64,000 nt of DNA from Cephalopachus bancanus (taxonomy: Eukaryota > Chordata > Mammalia > Primates > Tarsiidae): positions 9,011,791 through 9,075,790 of the forward strand of contig JAPVLO010000182.1 in NCBI GenBank assembly GCA_027257055.1, in the 5' to 3' direction. The notes under the pieces are model-generated. The model saw only the letters and a list, made by a program, of their open reading frames with translations. It had not been told where the DNA came from and did not search any database. This document shows, one piece after another, positions 9,935 to 19,808 of the stretch; positions within the stretch are counted from its first letter, which is position 1, and each line of letters opens with the position of its first letter. A program made the position numbers and the translations under genes.

Positions 9935-11240
9935 TTAGCTTTAAGGTGCCTGCTACATCTCCACATCCCAGTGGAGATGTTGAGTGAACCACTTGCCACC
10001 ATGCACTTAACGTTGGCAGCACTGTACAAACAACTCAGTAAGGTTCCATAGCCTTGCTATGTCAGTGTCTTACAGCTGTGTACGTGTCAACGCACGGTGG
10101 TGTCTTCCTGATTGGTGCTCATAATTGTTGCATGTTTTTGTCTGTTATCGCAAGAATGTTGGAGCTTGAATTAGAGCAACGAACAAACATTAAATGGCAA
10201 GGTTGAGGCTGGGCACAGTGGCTCACGCCTACAATCCCAGCATTTTGGGAGGCCGACGTGAGAGGATTTCCTGAACCCCTGGGTTCAAGACCAGCCTGGG
10301 CTGGTTGGCGAGACCTCACCTCTACAGTAAATCAAAAAAATTAGCCAGGCATCGTGGCCCGTGCCTGAAGTTCCAGGTACTTGGAAGACTGAGGTAGAAA
10401 GATCACCTGAGCCAGGCAGGTGAAGGCTGCGGTGGCCTTGAGCTTGCCACTACACTCCAGCCTGGGTGACAGAGTGAGAGTCCAACACAAAAAAACCAAA
10501 AATTTGGCAAGAGTGGAAGTGAAATTAGAGACTTGTTAGTCCAAGTTTATGGGAATATGCCGTGAAGAAAACAGCAGTGTAGAAATGGATTAAACATTTT
10601 TCTGAGGGGAGAGAAAGCATCACTGATGAAGAGAGGTCAGGATGGCCAGTAATGAGCAGAACTGATGAAAATATTGCAAAAATTCATCAAATTGTGTTAT
10701 CAAAATTGTCAGCTGACTGTGACAAGCATAACAAATCAATAAACATCAATAGAGAAACAGTTAGGAAAATCTTAACTGAAAATCTTGGCATGAAAAAGGT
10801 GTGTGCAAAAATGATTCCAAAGGAACTCTTACATCACAACAATGCACCAGCTCACACATCAGTGTCTGTGAGGGAGGTTTTAGTCAGTAAACAAATAACT
10901 GTATTGGAACACCCTCCCTGCTCACCTGATGTGGCCCCCAGTGACTTTTTTCTTGACCCAAAATAAAGGAAATATTGAAAGGAAGACATTATGATGACAT
11001 TTAAGACATCAAGGGTAATACGATGACAACTCTGATGGCCCTTCCAGAAAAAGAGTTCCAAAATTGCTTTGACAGGTATAGTAGGTACTGGCGTCCGTGC
11101 ATAACTTCTCAAAAGGAGTACTTCGAAGGTGAGTAGTGGTATTCGGCAATGAGATATGTACACTTTTTCTACAGTGAGTTTGCAAACTTAATTGTCCAAC
11201 TGCGTATGAATCTAGAGATATAAATTTGGAATTCGTCAGC
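9935..11240 (+). pseudogene. Decayed mariner transposon (irritans/Hsmar2-like), split by an Alu
   Basis: The halves are 9935-10204 and 10498-11240. Translated pieces follow the mariner order: LELEQRTNIK just before the Alu, KFGKSGSEIRDLLVQVYGN after it, then WIKHFSEGRESITDEERSG, a second helix-turn-helix-like NRETVRKILTENLGMKKVCAK, and the catalytic region HNNAPAHTS...SPDVAPSDFF. The aspartate expected in the HHDN block reads as N, and the D of SPD-(x)3-SDFF is present. The segment between the DNA-binding part and the HHNN block is deleted. Frameshifts and stops occur near 10560, 10580, 10970 and 11010. The C-terminal EFQNCFDRYSRYW...EYFEG is recognisable to about 11135. No intact terminal inverted repeats were identified. 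The element is a dead cut-and-paste transposon; the subfamily is inferred from memory of the protein. Confidence 0.88.
10205..10496 (+). mobile_element. Alu, older-type, inside the mariner element
   Basis: A full dimer. The target site aaatggcaagg / aaatttggcaag is duplicated within the transposase frame, so the Alu is younger than the mariner. Confidence 0.94.
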
Positions 11241-11549
11241 AAATAGATGCTTTTAAGTCTTGGAGCTAGTTAGAATCACTTTGGGAGGGGGGAGTATCTG
11301 GGGGAAAGGACCAAGAGGCACTCCAACACGTCAAGGTTAAACAGAAAAGGAGAAGGAGCTTCCAGTGAGGTTAGGAGGAACACCAGGAGAAGGTGGAGCG
11401 TTGGGCAATAAGAGAATCCTTTCAGAAAGGAGGAAGTTTTATGAGATCAGTTTTATGAGACGTTACTGAAATAAGCAAAACGAGGACTGAGGATTGATCA
11501 CTGGATTTGACCTGATGAAAGTTGCTGAGGACCTTGATAAAAACAGCTT

Positions 11550-11831
11550 CAGCCGGGCTCAGTGGCTCAGCCTGTAATCCCGCACCTTTGGGAGGCTGAG
11601 GTGAGTGGATTGCCTGAGCCCGCGGGTTTGAGACCCGCCTGGGCAACTTTACAATAAACCAAAAAATTAGGCAGGCGTGGTAGCGCGCGCCTGTAGTTCC
11701 AGCTACTTGGAAGACTGAGGCGGAAGGATCGCCAGAGCCCAGCAGGTCGAGGCTGCGGTGGCCGGGAGCGGCCGCTGCACTCCAGTCTGGGTGACAGAGT
11801 GAGACTCCAACTCAAACAAAACAAAACAAAA
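11550..11831 (+). mobile_element. Alu, derived-type
   Basis: A full copy with a short linker. The duplication is aaaaacagcttcag on both sides (about 11539 and 11832), with an (AACAAA) tail. Confidence 0.96.
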
Positions 11832-12025
11832 CAAAAAACAGCTTCAGTAGAGTCAGGGGAGAAAGTTTGTTTAGGGTGAATTAAGAGTTTGGGAGGTGAG
11901 AAAGAGAAGGTGTTTACAAGTCTACACAGCTCATGAGAGCTTTGCTGTAAAGAACAACTGAGAGAAGGGGAGTGGCCAGAGGGGTACTTGGGATCAGGGG
12001 AGGGTATTTAAAGATAGAAAATGCA

Positions 12026-12318
12026 GGCCGGGCACGATGGCTTACACCTATAATCCCAGCATTTTGGGAGGCCGAGGTGAGAGGATTGCCTTAGCCCACT
12101 GGTTCGAGACCAGCCTGGGCAACTTGGTGAGACCTCATCTCTACAATAAATTAAAAGAAAATAGCCGGGCGTCATGGCACATGTCTGTAGTTCCAGCTAC
12201 TTGGAAGTTTGAGGCGGAAGGATCACCTGAGTCCAGCAGGTTGAAGCTGCGGTGGCTGTAAGTGGAGTTCTACTGCACTCCAGCCTGGACGACAGAGTGA
12301 GACTCCAACTCAAAAAAA
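12026..12318 (+). mobile_element. Alu, older-type
   Basis: A full dimer whose tail is followed by ggggcgggg. Confidence 0.94.
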
Positions 12319-12417
12319 AGGGGCGGGGAGGGAAATGCATGCTAGAACAGCTCACAAACAAAAAAATAAACAACAAGATGGGAAATGCTTCTTCATGCTG
12401 GTACATTGATGTGATTC

Positions 12418-12703
12418 TTTTTTTTTTTTGAGTTGGAGTCTCACTCTGTCGCCCAGACTGGAGTGCAGTGGCCGCTCCTGGCCACTGCAACCTCGACCTG
12501 CTGGGCTCCGGCGATCCTTCCGCCTCAGCCTTCCGAGTAGCCGGAATTACAGGCATGCGCTACCACGCCCGGCTGATTTTTGGATTTATTGTAGAGATGA
12601 GGTCTCGCTGCCCAGGCAGGTCTCGAACCCTCGGACTCAGGCAGTCCACTCACCTCAGCCTCCCAAAGGCGCGGGATTACAGGCTGAGCCACCGAGCCTG
12701 GCT
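12418..12703 (-). mobile_element. Alu, derived-type
   Basis: Reverse-complement copy. The duplication is gatgtgattct(t) at 12408 and 12704. Confidence 0.96.
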
Positions 12704-13277
12704 AGATGTGATTCTTTAGAGAGGTAATGTTCATGACACAGAAGACAAGAGGAGACAACTGGAGAGTGACTGTCCCCAGGTAGGTGAGAAGCAACAAGAT
12801 CCAGCAAATAAATGAAAGGGTTGGCCTGGCGTAGAAGCAGGGATGGTGCGTTCACAAGCTATTTTGTAGAGAAGGTGGAATGTGTGGGTCCAGATGCAGG
12901 TAGATCAGGCAGTTTGTTTGATGGCGGCATGCTCAGGCCTCTGCAGAGCACAGGGGGCAGCTGGGAGCTGAAATCCAGCCCTTGTCTTGCCCACCAAGCT
13001 GTGTGCCCTGGTGAGGCCACATCAGTCTAGGGGAAGGAACAGTTTTCTAATTGCTCCACCTGATAGAGAGTTGCCTTTAATAGTCTTTCATGCAACACAC
13101 ACACACACTTATGCATCTTTTCTCAATTTGCACTGAGTGCTGTATGTGCTGGCTGCCCCTTGCCGGGATGAATTAGATGAGATCTGATTTGTGTGCTTGT
13201 CTTTACTCTGTGATAAAAAGCTGTGAGTGGAGAGAGGCTGTTGACTATTTAAGGAGAGAGATGAAGATGAGAAATAG

Positions 13278-13498
13278 TCCCAGGGGTTTGAGGCCAGCCT
13301 GGACAACTTGGCAAGACCTCGGCTCTACAATAAATCAAATAATTAGCTGGGTGTGGTGGTACACACCTGTAGTTTCAGTTACTTGGAGGGCTGAGGCAGA
13401 AGGATCACCTGAGCCCAGCAGGTCAAGGCTGCGGTGGTGGTGAGTGTGCCCCTGCACTCCAGCCTGGGCAACAGTGAGACTCCAAACCGAAAAAAAAA
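13278..13498 (+). mobile_element. Alu, 5'-truncated
   Basis: It begins in the middle of the left arm (ccaggggtttgaggcc) and runs to a short A-tail. Confidence 0.9.
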
Positions 13499-13588
13499 TA
13501 GAGTAGAGACACGACGAAAGAAGTGTAGTATGGACCATGCTAAAGCCCCTCTTGAGCTGATGGTCACAAAGTGAGACCAGAAAAAAAA

Positions 13589-13795
13589 AGGCCAGACAGT
13601 GACTCATACCTGTAACCCCAGCACTTTGGGCGGCCAAGGCGAGAGGATCGCTTGAGACCAGGAGTCTGAGACTAGTCTGGGCAACATGGTGAGACCCCCA
13701 TCTCTAATTAGAATTATAAATGAATAAGTGAATGAATGAATGAAGCTGGGCAACATAGTGAAACCGCATCTCTAATTAAAAGTAAACAGAAACAA
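13589..13795 (+). mobile_element. Alu left-arm monomer with duplicated segment
   Basis: A left arm at 13589-13715, then (GAAT)n, then a second partial left-arm piece (gctgggcaacatagtgaaaccgcatctctaatta). No right arm follows. Confidence 0.75.
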
Positions 13796-13797
13796 AG

Positions 13798-14043
13798 ATC
13801 TGAGTATCACATGTTCTCACTCATATAACGGACCTTGAACATACAATGTAATACTATAAGAAAATGACTGACAGTACTGGGAAACTATGGAGGGGGAGGG
13901 GGGTGGGATTAACAGTCGCAAATATCTGTCTGGGGATGGGGAAACACCTCTTATCAACAGGGTGCCTGAATGAAACGTAATTGTACACCTAACCCTTAAC
14001 TGTGCCCCACAAAACCATAATAAAAAATATTGATTATGAAAAA
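13798..14043 (+). mobile_element. L1 3'-end (3'UTR) fragment
   Basis: It starts with the L1-typical tcacatgttctcactcat, passes a G-rich tract (gggggaggggggtggg) and ends gtacacctaacccttaa plus tail. Its last ~108 bases recur at 15281. Confidence 0.85.
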
Positions 14044-14426
14044 ATAAAAATAAAAAATAAAATAAAATATTTAGACCACTCAACGAGGTTGTATGATCCT
14101 CTTCCAGCCACACTCCGCTGCTCACGGGTCAGAGGCGAACTGTGTTTGACCAGGGCTGGAGTTTGCTGATGAAAGTCAACGAGAGGGGTGGGGTGTTTTG
14201 CCAGGGAGTAAGTCTAGTACTAGACTGCAGAATCTAAGCTGGGAAGGAAGTGAGGGTAAGTAAAAAAGTGAAGCCATTGGCATGGTGGTCACTGAGGGAA
14301 GGAATAGTTTGAGAGGAAGCGATCAAGCAAGGGAGGGGAAGGGACTTTCCAAGGACCAAGCATGGGAAAGGGTGAATGAGGCCATCTGGGGAGAGGCCGT
14401 GCAAAGCATATTTAAAAAAAGGCTTT

Positions 14427-14720
14427 AGGCTGGGTGTGGAGGCTCATGCCTATAATCCCAGCACTTTGGGAGGTTGAAACAAGAGGATGGCCTGAGCCCA
14501 GGGGTTTGAGGCCAGCCTGGACAACTTGGCAAAACCTCATCTCTACGATAAATCAAATAATTAGCTGGGCGTGGTGGTACACACCTGTAGTTTCAGTTAT
14601 TTGGAGGGCTGAGGCAGAAGGATCGCCTGAACCCAGCAGGTCAAGGCTGCGGTGGTGGTGAGTGTGCCTCTGCACTCCAGCCTGGGCAACAGAGTGAGAC
14701 TCCAAGTCGAAAAAAAAAAA
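14427..14720 (+). mobile_element. Alu, older-type
   Basis: A full dimer very similar over its right arm to the truncated copy at 13278 (shared gtttcagttacttggagggc variants), suggesting the same source lineage. Confidence 0.94.
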
Positions 14721-14786
14721 GCAGGGTTCAGGCTCCAAGCCACTGTTCCAGAGAGATTGAAGGGCTGGAGTATCCACTCGTAATCT

Positions 14787-14850
14787 TTTTTATTTTTTAT
14801 TTTTTGAGGTGGTGTGATAGAATTATAGGTGTGAGCCACCGTGTCCAGCA
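14787..14850 (-). mobile_element. Alu, left-arm end fragment
   Basis: About 45 bases of the Alu 5' end in reverse complement (ttataggtgtgagccaccgtg) beside a T-rich run. Confidence 0.7.
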
Positions 14851-14859
14851 CATCACCCA

Positions 14860-14947
14860 CACTGCAAGTGCTCAGTAGCCATATGTGACTCCTGGATTGG
14901 CTAGAGAACATTTCCATCATAGTAGAATGTTCTATCGGACAGTGCAA
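14860..14947 (+). repeat. hAT-type nonautonomous DNA transposon fragment
   Basis: The strings aagtgctcagtagccatatgtg and gaacatttccatcatag then ttctatcggacagtgc match a common palindromic mammalian hAT repeat. Exact family not assigned. Confidence 0.55.
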
Positions 14948-15214
14948 CTTGCAGCACTTTGGGTACTCGCTGTGCGTAGGTTGGAAAGGAAAGGATTAAA
15001 GGAGACTGCTGGTTGGCAGCTGAGTGACTGAGAAAGGCAGTGCCATGAGCAGAAAAGAGGAATTTAGAGGAGGAGGAGGAGCTGGATTTAGAGGAGCGAT
15101 GTCACTCAGTTTCTGTCAAACCCCAAGCCAGATGAAATATCTACACAAATGCTCGAGTGTCCATGGGGTAAGAAAAACAAAGTGTCCAATGGAATCTTGG
15201 AAAAGTGGCTTGGC

Positions 15215-15279
15215 ATGAGAGGCGTGAGTGTGCTACTGCACTCCAGCCTGAGCAACAGAGTGGAGACTCTGACTTAAAA
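15215..15279 (+). mobile_element. Alu right-arm fragment fused to an L1 end
   Basis: The last ~60 bases of an Alu (gtgagtgtgctactgcactcc...) run directly into the L1 piece at 15281 with only a five-base A-run between. Confidence 0.8.
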
Positions 15280-15280
15280 A

Positions 15281-15400
15281 GATGGGGAAACACCTCTTAT
15301 CAACAGGGTGCCTGAATGAAACGTAATTGTACACCTAACCCTTAACTGTACCCCACAAAACCATAATAAAAAATATTGATTATGAAAAAAAAGAAAGAAA
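15281..15400 (+). mobile_element. L1 3'-end, second near-identical copy
   Basis: About 108 bases matching 13934-14042 with a single difference (tgtacccc versus tgtgcccc), then a GAAA-rich tail. Probably a severely 5'-truncated insertion of the same young L1 family. Confidence 0.88.
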
Positions 15401-15403
15401 AAA

Positions 15404-15525
15404 AGAAATGTAGCTGATGTGACTGAGAAACTGAATTTAAATTTTGCTCATTTTTAATGAACTTTAGATCTCAGTAGCCATGCCTAGGGGCTCCTATACT
15501 GGACTGCACAGGTATGGACACTGTG
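15404..15525 (+). repeat. hAT-type nonautonomous DNA transposon fragment
   Basis: The string gaaatgtagctgatgtgactgag, an AT-rich middle and tcagtagccatgcctaggggctcctatactggac match the same repeat group as 14860-14947. Confidence 0.55.
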
Positions 15526-15574
15526 TTTCCTATACCACGGCTCTTCCATTCGACCCACCATCTCCATTGCCATT

Positions 15575-16420
15575 GCGCTAGGGCAGGCATTGATTACCTT
15601 CAGTCTAGACTTTTGCTGTACTCTCATATTTGGTCTCCTGCTTAGTTGTTTTCCCTTCAATCCATCTTGTGTTTTTGCCAGAACCGTCTGCCTAAAGCAG
15701 TGGGTAGATCATGTCCTCACCCTATTTTACCTATCAGGAATTCACTGTCAAATTAAATACAAAGTACTCGATCTGGCACTTGCCCAGTTAAGTATCTACA
15801 TGCCACTCTTCTAGCCTTACCTTTCACTACACCCTTGTATGTACATGAACCTACTTGCTGTAATTCCTACCAACTTTTTCCAAAGGAGTCAACTATCTCT
15901 CTGCCTGCAACAAATGCCTCCTGTGCCCTCTACCAAATCTAAAATCTGGCCGGGTGCAGTGGCTCACACTTGTATTCCCAGCACTTTGAGGAGGCAGAGG
16001 CTAGAGGATTGCCTGAGTCCAGGGGTTCGAGACCAGCCTGGGGAACTTGATAAGACCTCGTCTCTTCAATAAATCAAAAAATTAGCCAGGTATGCTGGGC
16101 ACACACCTGTGGTTCTAGCTACTTGGAAGTCTGAGGCGGAAGGATCACCTGAACCTAGCAGGTTGAGGCTGGGGTGGCCCTGAGCATGCCACCACACTCC
16201 GGCCTGGGTGACAGAGTGAGACCCCTACTCATAAAAAAATTTTTTTTAATCTAAAATCTGTTGAAATTCTTGAGGAACTGTCTCCTGTTGTGGCTCTAAA
16301 GTCTCATAAACTGCCTTGTAGTACATTCTGTGTGTGTTCATTTTATTCTCATGACTAAATACTACCCCTTGCAAGTCACTGTGTTTTAATTATGTCAGTG
16401 CCCCTGCAGGGTCAAGTTCT
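15575..16420 (+). mobile_element. L2 (LINE2) 3' region, split by an Alu
   Basis: The parts are 15575-15945 and 16243 to about 16420. The string ctgtcaaattaaatacaaagtactcg and the C/T-rich body (tctagccttacctttcactacaccctt) follow the L2 3' pattern, diverged. Confidence 0.6.
15949..16242 (+). mobile_element. Alu, older-type, inside L2
   Basis: A full dimer with the duplication atctaaaatctg on both sides. Confidence 0.94.
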
Positions 16421-16993
16421 ACACCTTATAAGATGAGGTACCCCTCAATTAGCAACTGGATTGAGTTTTAAACTTTCATGAAATCTGTAGAACATTCATG
16501 CGCCTGTCTAACTCTGACAGTAACATCACTAACCATCTGAAAGAATGTCTTTATACCCTGGAAGAAGATTTTCTAACATGCAATTCAAATTTTTGAAAAG
16601 AAACAGACTGATTACATTTCTTCTCATGTTATTGTTGGCTGAGAATTTCTTCCAAATGCTTCCCAAACTTAGGGTCCTTTTACAACTCAGTTACAGTGTG
16701 TAATCCTAGAGAGTATGCCTATGCTTAGAAAGGGCAGGACCATCATAGCTGTTTCTAGGATCAACTGAGGCCTTTAAGAAGCATGCAGATTTTGATACAA
16801 ATCAATAAAAAGAGGCTTCCGCCTAATAAATGTTTAGAAAATGTATTTTTGGAGCTTGAACTCTTAGAAACCTATTATCCAGGAGTAGAATTACATGTGC
16901 TGTGCCTTTCAATGCCTGTTGTATTTTTCCTGTGGGTACAGTGAACTTTAAGGGTTGGAAGGGCTGGTATAATATTTCGAACAAAAAAAAAAA
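16421..16993. other. Non-repetitive stretch
   Basis: Nothing recognised beyond ordinary AT-rich sequence. Confidence 0.5.
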
Positions 16994-16995
16994 AT

Positions 16996-17295
16996 GTGGC
17001 CGGGCTCGGTGGCTCAGCCTGTAATCCTGCACCTTTGGGAGGCTGAGGTGAGTGGATGGCCTGAGCCCGCGGGTTCGAGACCCGCCTGGGCAGCGAGACC
17101 TCATCTCTACAATAAATCAAAAAATCAGCCAGGCGTGGTAGCGCATGCCTGTAATTCCGGCTACTCAGAAGGCGGAGGCGGAAGGATCGCCGGAGCCCAG
17201 CAGGTCGAGGCTGCGGTGGCCGGGAGCGGCCACTGCCCTCCAGTCTGGGTGACAGAGCGAGACTCCAACTCAAAAAATAAATAAATAAATAAATA
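16996..17295 (+). mobile_element. Alu, derived-type
   Basis: It has all three derived marks, close to the apparent subfamily consensus, with tail (AAAT)n. Confidence 0.96.
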
Positions 17296-17339
17296 CTTTT
17301 TAAAAAAAATGTACTTCACACATGTAGGCCCTTACACAC

Positions 17340-17455
17340 ATTTATTCACCAAACCGTAACCGAGACTCAGGAAGCACATGTGTTTGTCACTGAGGATACG
17401 AAGGTAGGAAAGATGCGTCTCCTTTCCTCAAGAAGGACACATGGTAAAAATATGA
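17340..17455 (-). repeat. L2 3'-end fragment, inverted
   Basis: The strings acatttattcaccaaa...tgtttgtcactgaggatacgaa...tcctttcctcaagaag fit an inverted L2 terminus, diverged. Confidence 0.5.
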
Positions 17456-17460
17456 GCTGA

Positions 17461-17748
17461 CAGTCCAGCACGGTGGCTCACGTCTGTAATTCCAGCACTT
17501 TGGGAGGCAGAGGCAAGAGGATTACCTGAGCCCAGGTGTCCGCGACCGGTCTAAACAACACAGCAAGACCTCATCTCTACAATAAATAAAAAAATCAGCC
17601 GGGCATGGAGGTGCATGCCTGTGGTTCCAGCTACTTGGTGGAAGGATCACTTGAGCCCAGTGAGCTGAGGCTGTGGTGGCCATGAGCATACGACTGCACT
17701 CCAGCCTGGGAGACAGAGTGAGACTCCAACTCAAAAAAAAAAAAAAAT
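17461..17748 (+). mobile_element. Alu, older-type
   Basis: A full dimer missing about ten bases in the right arm. The duplication is atgagctgaca / atgaactgaca. Confidence 0.94.
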
Positions 17749-17774
17749 GAACTGACAATTTTACAGTTTTCAAA

Positions 17775-17945
17775 ATGATTCTGTAGCATCTAATCCTAAC
17801 AACAATGTTATTAAAGCAGGTATTGCTAGCTTCATTTTGCAGAGGAAAAGACTTGCTCGGAAGGATTAAATGCATTACACAAAATCACAGAACTGTTAAG
17901 TGGCAAGGCTTCAAACTGATACCCAGATCTTTGAGTATCAAAACA
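17775..17945 (-). repeat. MIR
   Basis: The strings atctaatcctaacaac, ttcattttgcagaggaaaag and agaactgttaagtggcaaggcttcaaactg are MIR in reverse complement. Confidence 0.8.
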
Positions 17946-17949
17946 TTGG

Positions 17950-18060
17950 TTGAATTAGAATGTAAGTACCCTGAAGGCAAGTACTAGATCTGTTTCATTC
18001 ATTACCATATTATGAGTCTAGAAAAATAACAGGAACATATAGGTTCTCAGGGATAAATAT
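17950..18060 (+). repeat. L2 3'-end fragment
   Basis: The string tagaatgtaagtaccctgaaggcaag with a downstream tctgtttcattcatt matches the L2 terminal region. Confidence 0.6.
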
Positions 18061-18064
18061 ATTC

Positions 18065-18065
<1 letters not shown>

Positions 18066-18114
<49 letters not shown>

Positions 18115-18141
18115 GGAGAGAGAGAGAGAGAGAGAGAGAGA
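18066..18141. repeat. (GT)n(GA)n compound microsatellite
   Basis: About 23 GT units then about 13 GA units. Confidence 0.97.
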
Positions 18142-18214
18142 AAGAACATACACCATCTAATCCATGAATTATTTGTATATTTGAATTAACTATGGACTAA
18201 GCTGATCTTATCTC

Positions 18215-18420
18215 TGTTGGTGCCACTGAAAATGTGGTCCACAAACTGGTGCTGGTCCACAAATTGTTTATTGCCAATCAACTTTGAGATAAGTACAAAA
18301 AATGAGAGTAAGCATTTAGAATCTTTTGTGGCCACTTGACATTGCTGTGATACCCAAGCAAGAGATCAGTGAACTTGTCTAGATGGACCAGGGCACAGAT
18401 CAGTCCAAGTGTTGTCTAGC
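18215..18420 (+). repeat. Probable hAT-type MER fragment
   Basis: The strings gaaaatgtggtccacaaactgg and tggtccacaaattgtttattgcc look like a decayed nonautonomous hAT element. Family uncertain. Confidence 0.4.
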
Positions 18421-18480
18421 CCTGACATGCCACATGAGGTATAATCTGTGAAATAGTCACACAGCATATATATATATATA

Positions 18481-18766
18481 TTTTTTTTTTTTTAGTTGGA
18501 GTCTCACTCTGTCGTCCAGGCTAGAGTGCAGTGGCACCATCACGGTTTACCCCAGTCTCCACCTCCTCAACTCAGGCAATTCTTCCACCTCAGCCTCCTG
18601 AGAAGTTGGGGCTATAGGTATGTGCCACCACCCTTGGATCATTTTTTGTACAGAAGAGGTCTTGCTGTGTTGCCTAGGCTGCTCTTGAACTCCTAAGTTC
18701 AAGCGATCCTCCTGGCTCAGCTTCCCAAAGTGCCGGGATGACAGGCGTGAGCCACAGCACCTGACC
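18481..18766 (-). mobile_element. Alu, simian-like older type
   Basis: Reverse-complement dimer preceded by (TA)n. It is among the most diverged copies and lacks the lineage linker. Confidence 0.9.
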
Positions 18767-18837
18767 CATCCTTTACTGTTTGCCAGAGAGAATACGGCAT
18801 GCCTTTAAAGCGACAGAGCTGGCAACAGATTTCAATT

Positions 18838-19127
18838 TTTTTTTTTTTTTTTTGAGTTGGAGTCGCACTCGGTTGCCCAGACTGGAGTGCAGTGGCCGCT
18901 CCTGGCCACCACAGCCTCGACCTGCTGGGCTCCGGCCATCCTTCCGCCTCAGCCTTCCGAGTAGCCGGAATTACAGGTGCATGCTACCACGCCCGGCTGA
19001 TTTTTAGATTTATTGTAGAGATGAGGTCTCGCTGCCCAGGCGGGTCTCGAACCCGCGGGCTCAGGCAATCCACTCACCTCAGCCTCCCAAAGGCGTGGGA
19101 TTACAGGCTGAGCCACCGAGCCTGGCT
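18838..19127 (-). mobile_element. Alu, derived-type
   Basis: Reverse-complement copy. The duplication is agatttcaatttt / agatttgaaatttt. Confidence 0.95.
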
Positions 19128-19246
19128 AGATTTGAAATTTTAAGAAGACTTCATCACCACAGAAGCTCTGTCTATAGACCTCATGGCATATAGGCCATGT
19201 TAATTATATAGGAGTGAACCTACCTGGGTTTAAATGCAGTCTCTGA

Positions 19247-19548
19247 ACCGGGCTCAGTGGCTCAACCTGTAATCTCGTGCTTTGGGAGGCTGAGGTGAGT
19301 GGATTGCCTGAGCCCGCGGGTTCGAGACCCACCTGGGCAACTTGGTGAGACCTCATCTCTACAATAAATCAAAAAATTAGCCGGGCGTGGTAGCGTGCGC
19401 CTGTAGTTCCAGCTACTTGGAAGGCTGAGGTGGAAGGATTGCCGGAGCCCAGCAGGTCGAGGCTGCGGTGGCTGGGAGCAGCCACTGCACTCCAGTCTGG
19501 GTGACAGAGTGAAACTCCGACTCAAAAATAAAAAATAAAAATAAAAAT
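19247..19548 (+). mobile_element. Alu, derived-type, beside the tRNA pseudogene
   Basis: The duplication is a perfect 14-base aaatgcagtctctg (19233-19246 and 19549-19562), implying a recent insertion. The tail is (AAAT)n. Confidence 0.97.
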
Positions 19549-19562
19549 AAATGCAGTCTCTG

Positions 19563-19638
19563 GTACTCACAACCTCGGCATCATCCTCTTATGTACTGTC
19601 GTGAGAGTACTGCGCTAACCGATTGTGCCACTGAGACA
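19563..19638 (-). pseudogene. tRNA-Ile(UAU)-derived pseudogene retaining its intron
   Basis: On the minus strand the D-arm block gtggcacaatcggttagcgc and the later block ggatgatgccgaggttgtgagt match nuclear tRNA-Ile-TAT genes, which are unusual in carrying an anticodon-loop intron. The anticodon region reads tactctcacgac, so the TAT anticodon is lost. About 20 intron bases (acagtacataagaggatga region) are still present. The copy stops in the T-arm (gagtacc), so the 3' T-stem half and the acceptor strand are missing. It lies inside MIR sequence flanked by cagtctctg / cagtctgcc, consistent with retrotransposition of an unspliced precursor. It cannot encode a working tRNA. Confidence 0.82.
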
Positions 19639-19808
19639 CGCTTTACAGTCTGCCACTTACTAACCTTGTTATCTTGGGCAAATTGTCTAGCCTCTTGCAG
19701 TCTCATCATATGACCCTAAAAACAGTACAACATTTTACAGGACTTTGGTGAAAACTAAGATAATGCACATACCGTACTCTTCAAAGAGACTGGCACATAA
19801 TGACAAAA

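Larger units (their letters stand above)
11255..13025 (+). repeat. Ancient unnamed dispersed repeat, in pieces
   Basis: Pieces at 11255-11549, 11840-12025 and 12720-13025 resemble a familiar purine-rich mammalian interspersed repeat (for example gaggactgaggattgatcactgg, gctgtaaagaacaactgagag, gggttggcctggcgtagaagc). It may continue at 14060-14420. I recognise the pattern but cannot assign a family name. No open frame. Confidence 0.45.
19205..19790 (+). repeat. MIR, split by a tRNA pseudogene and an Alu
   Basis: The parts are 19205-19246 (cctgggtttaaatgcagtct) and 19639-19790 (tctgccacttactaacc, cttgggcaaattgtctagcc, catcatatgaccc). The intervening bases are later insertions. Confidence 0.75.

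Noticed and set aside
10652..10966. 104-codon frame as an intact gene
   Set aside because: It is part of a broken mariner transposase with frameshifts on both sides, so it is annotated as a pseudogene.
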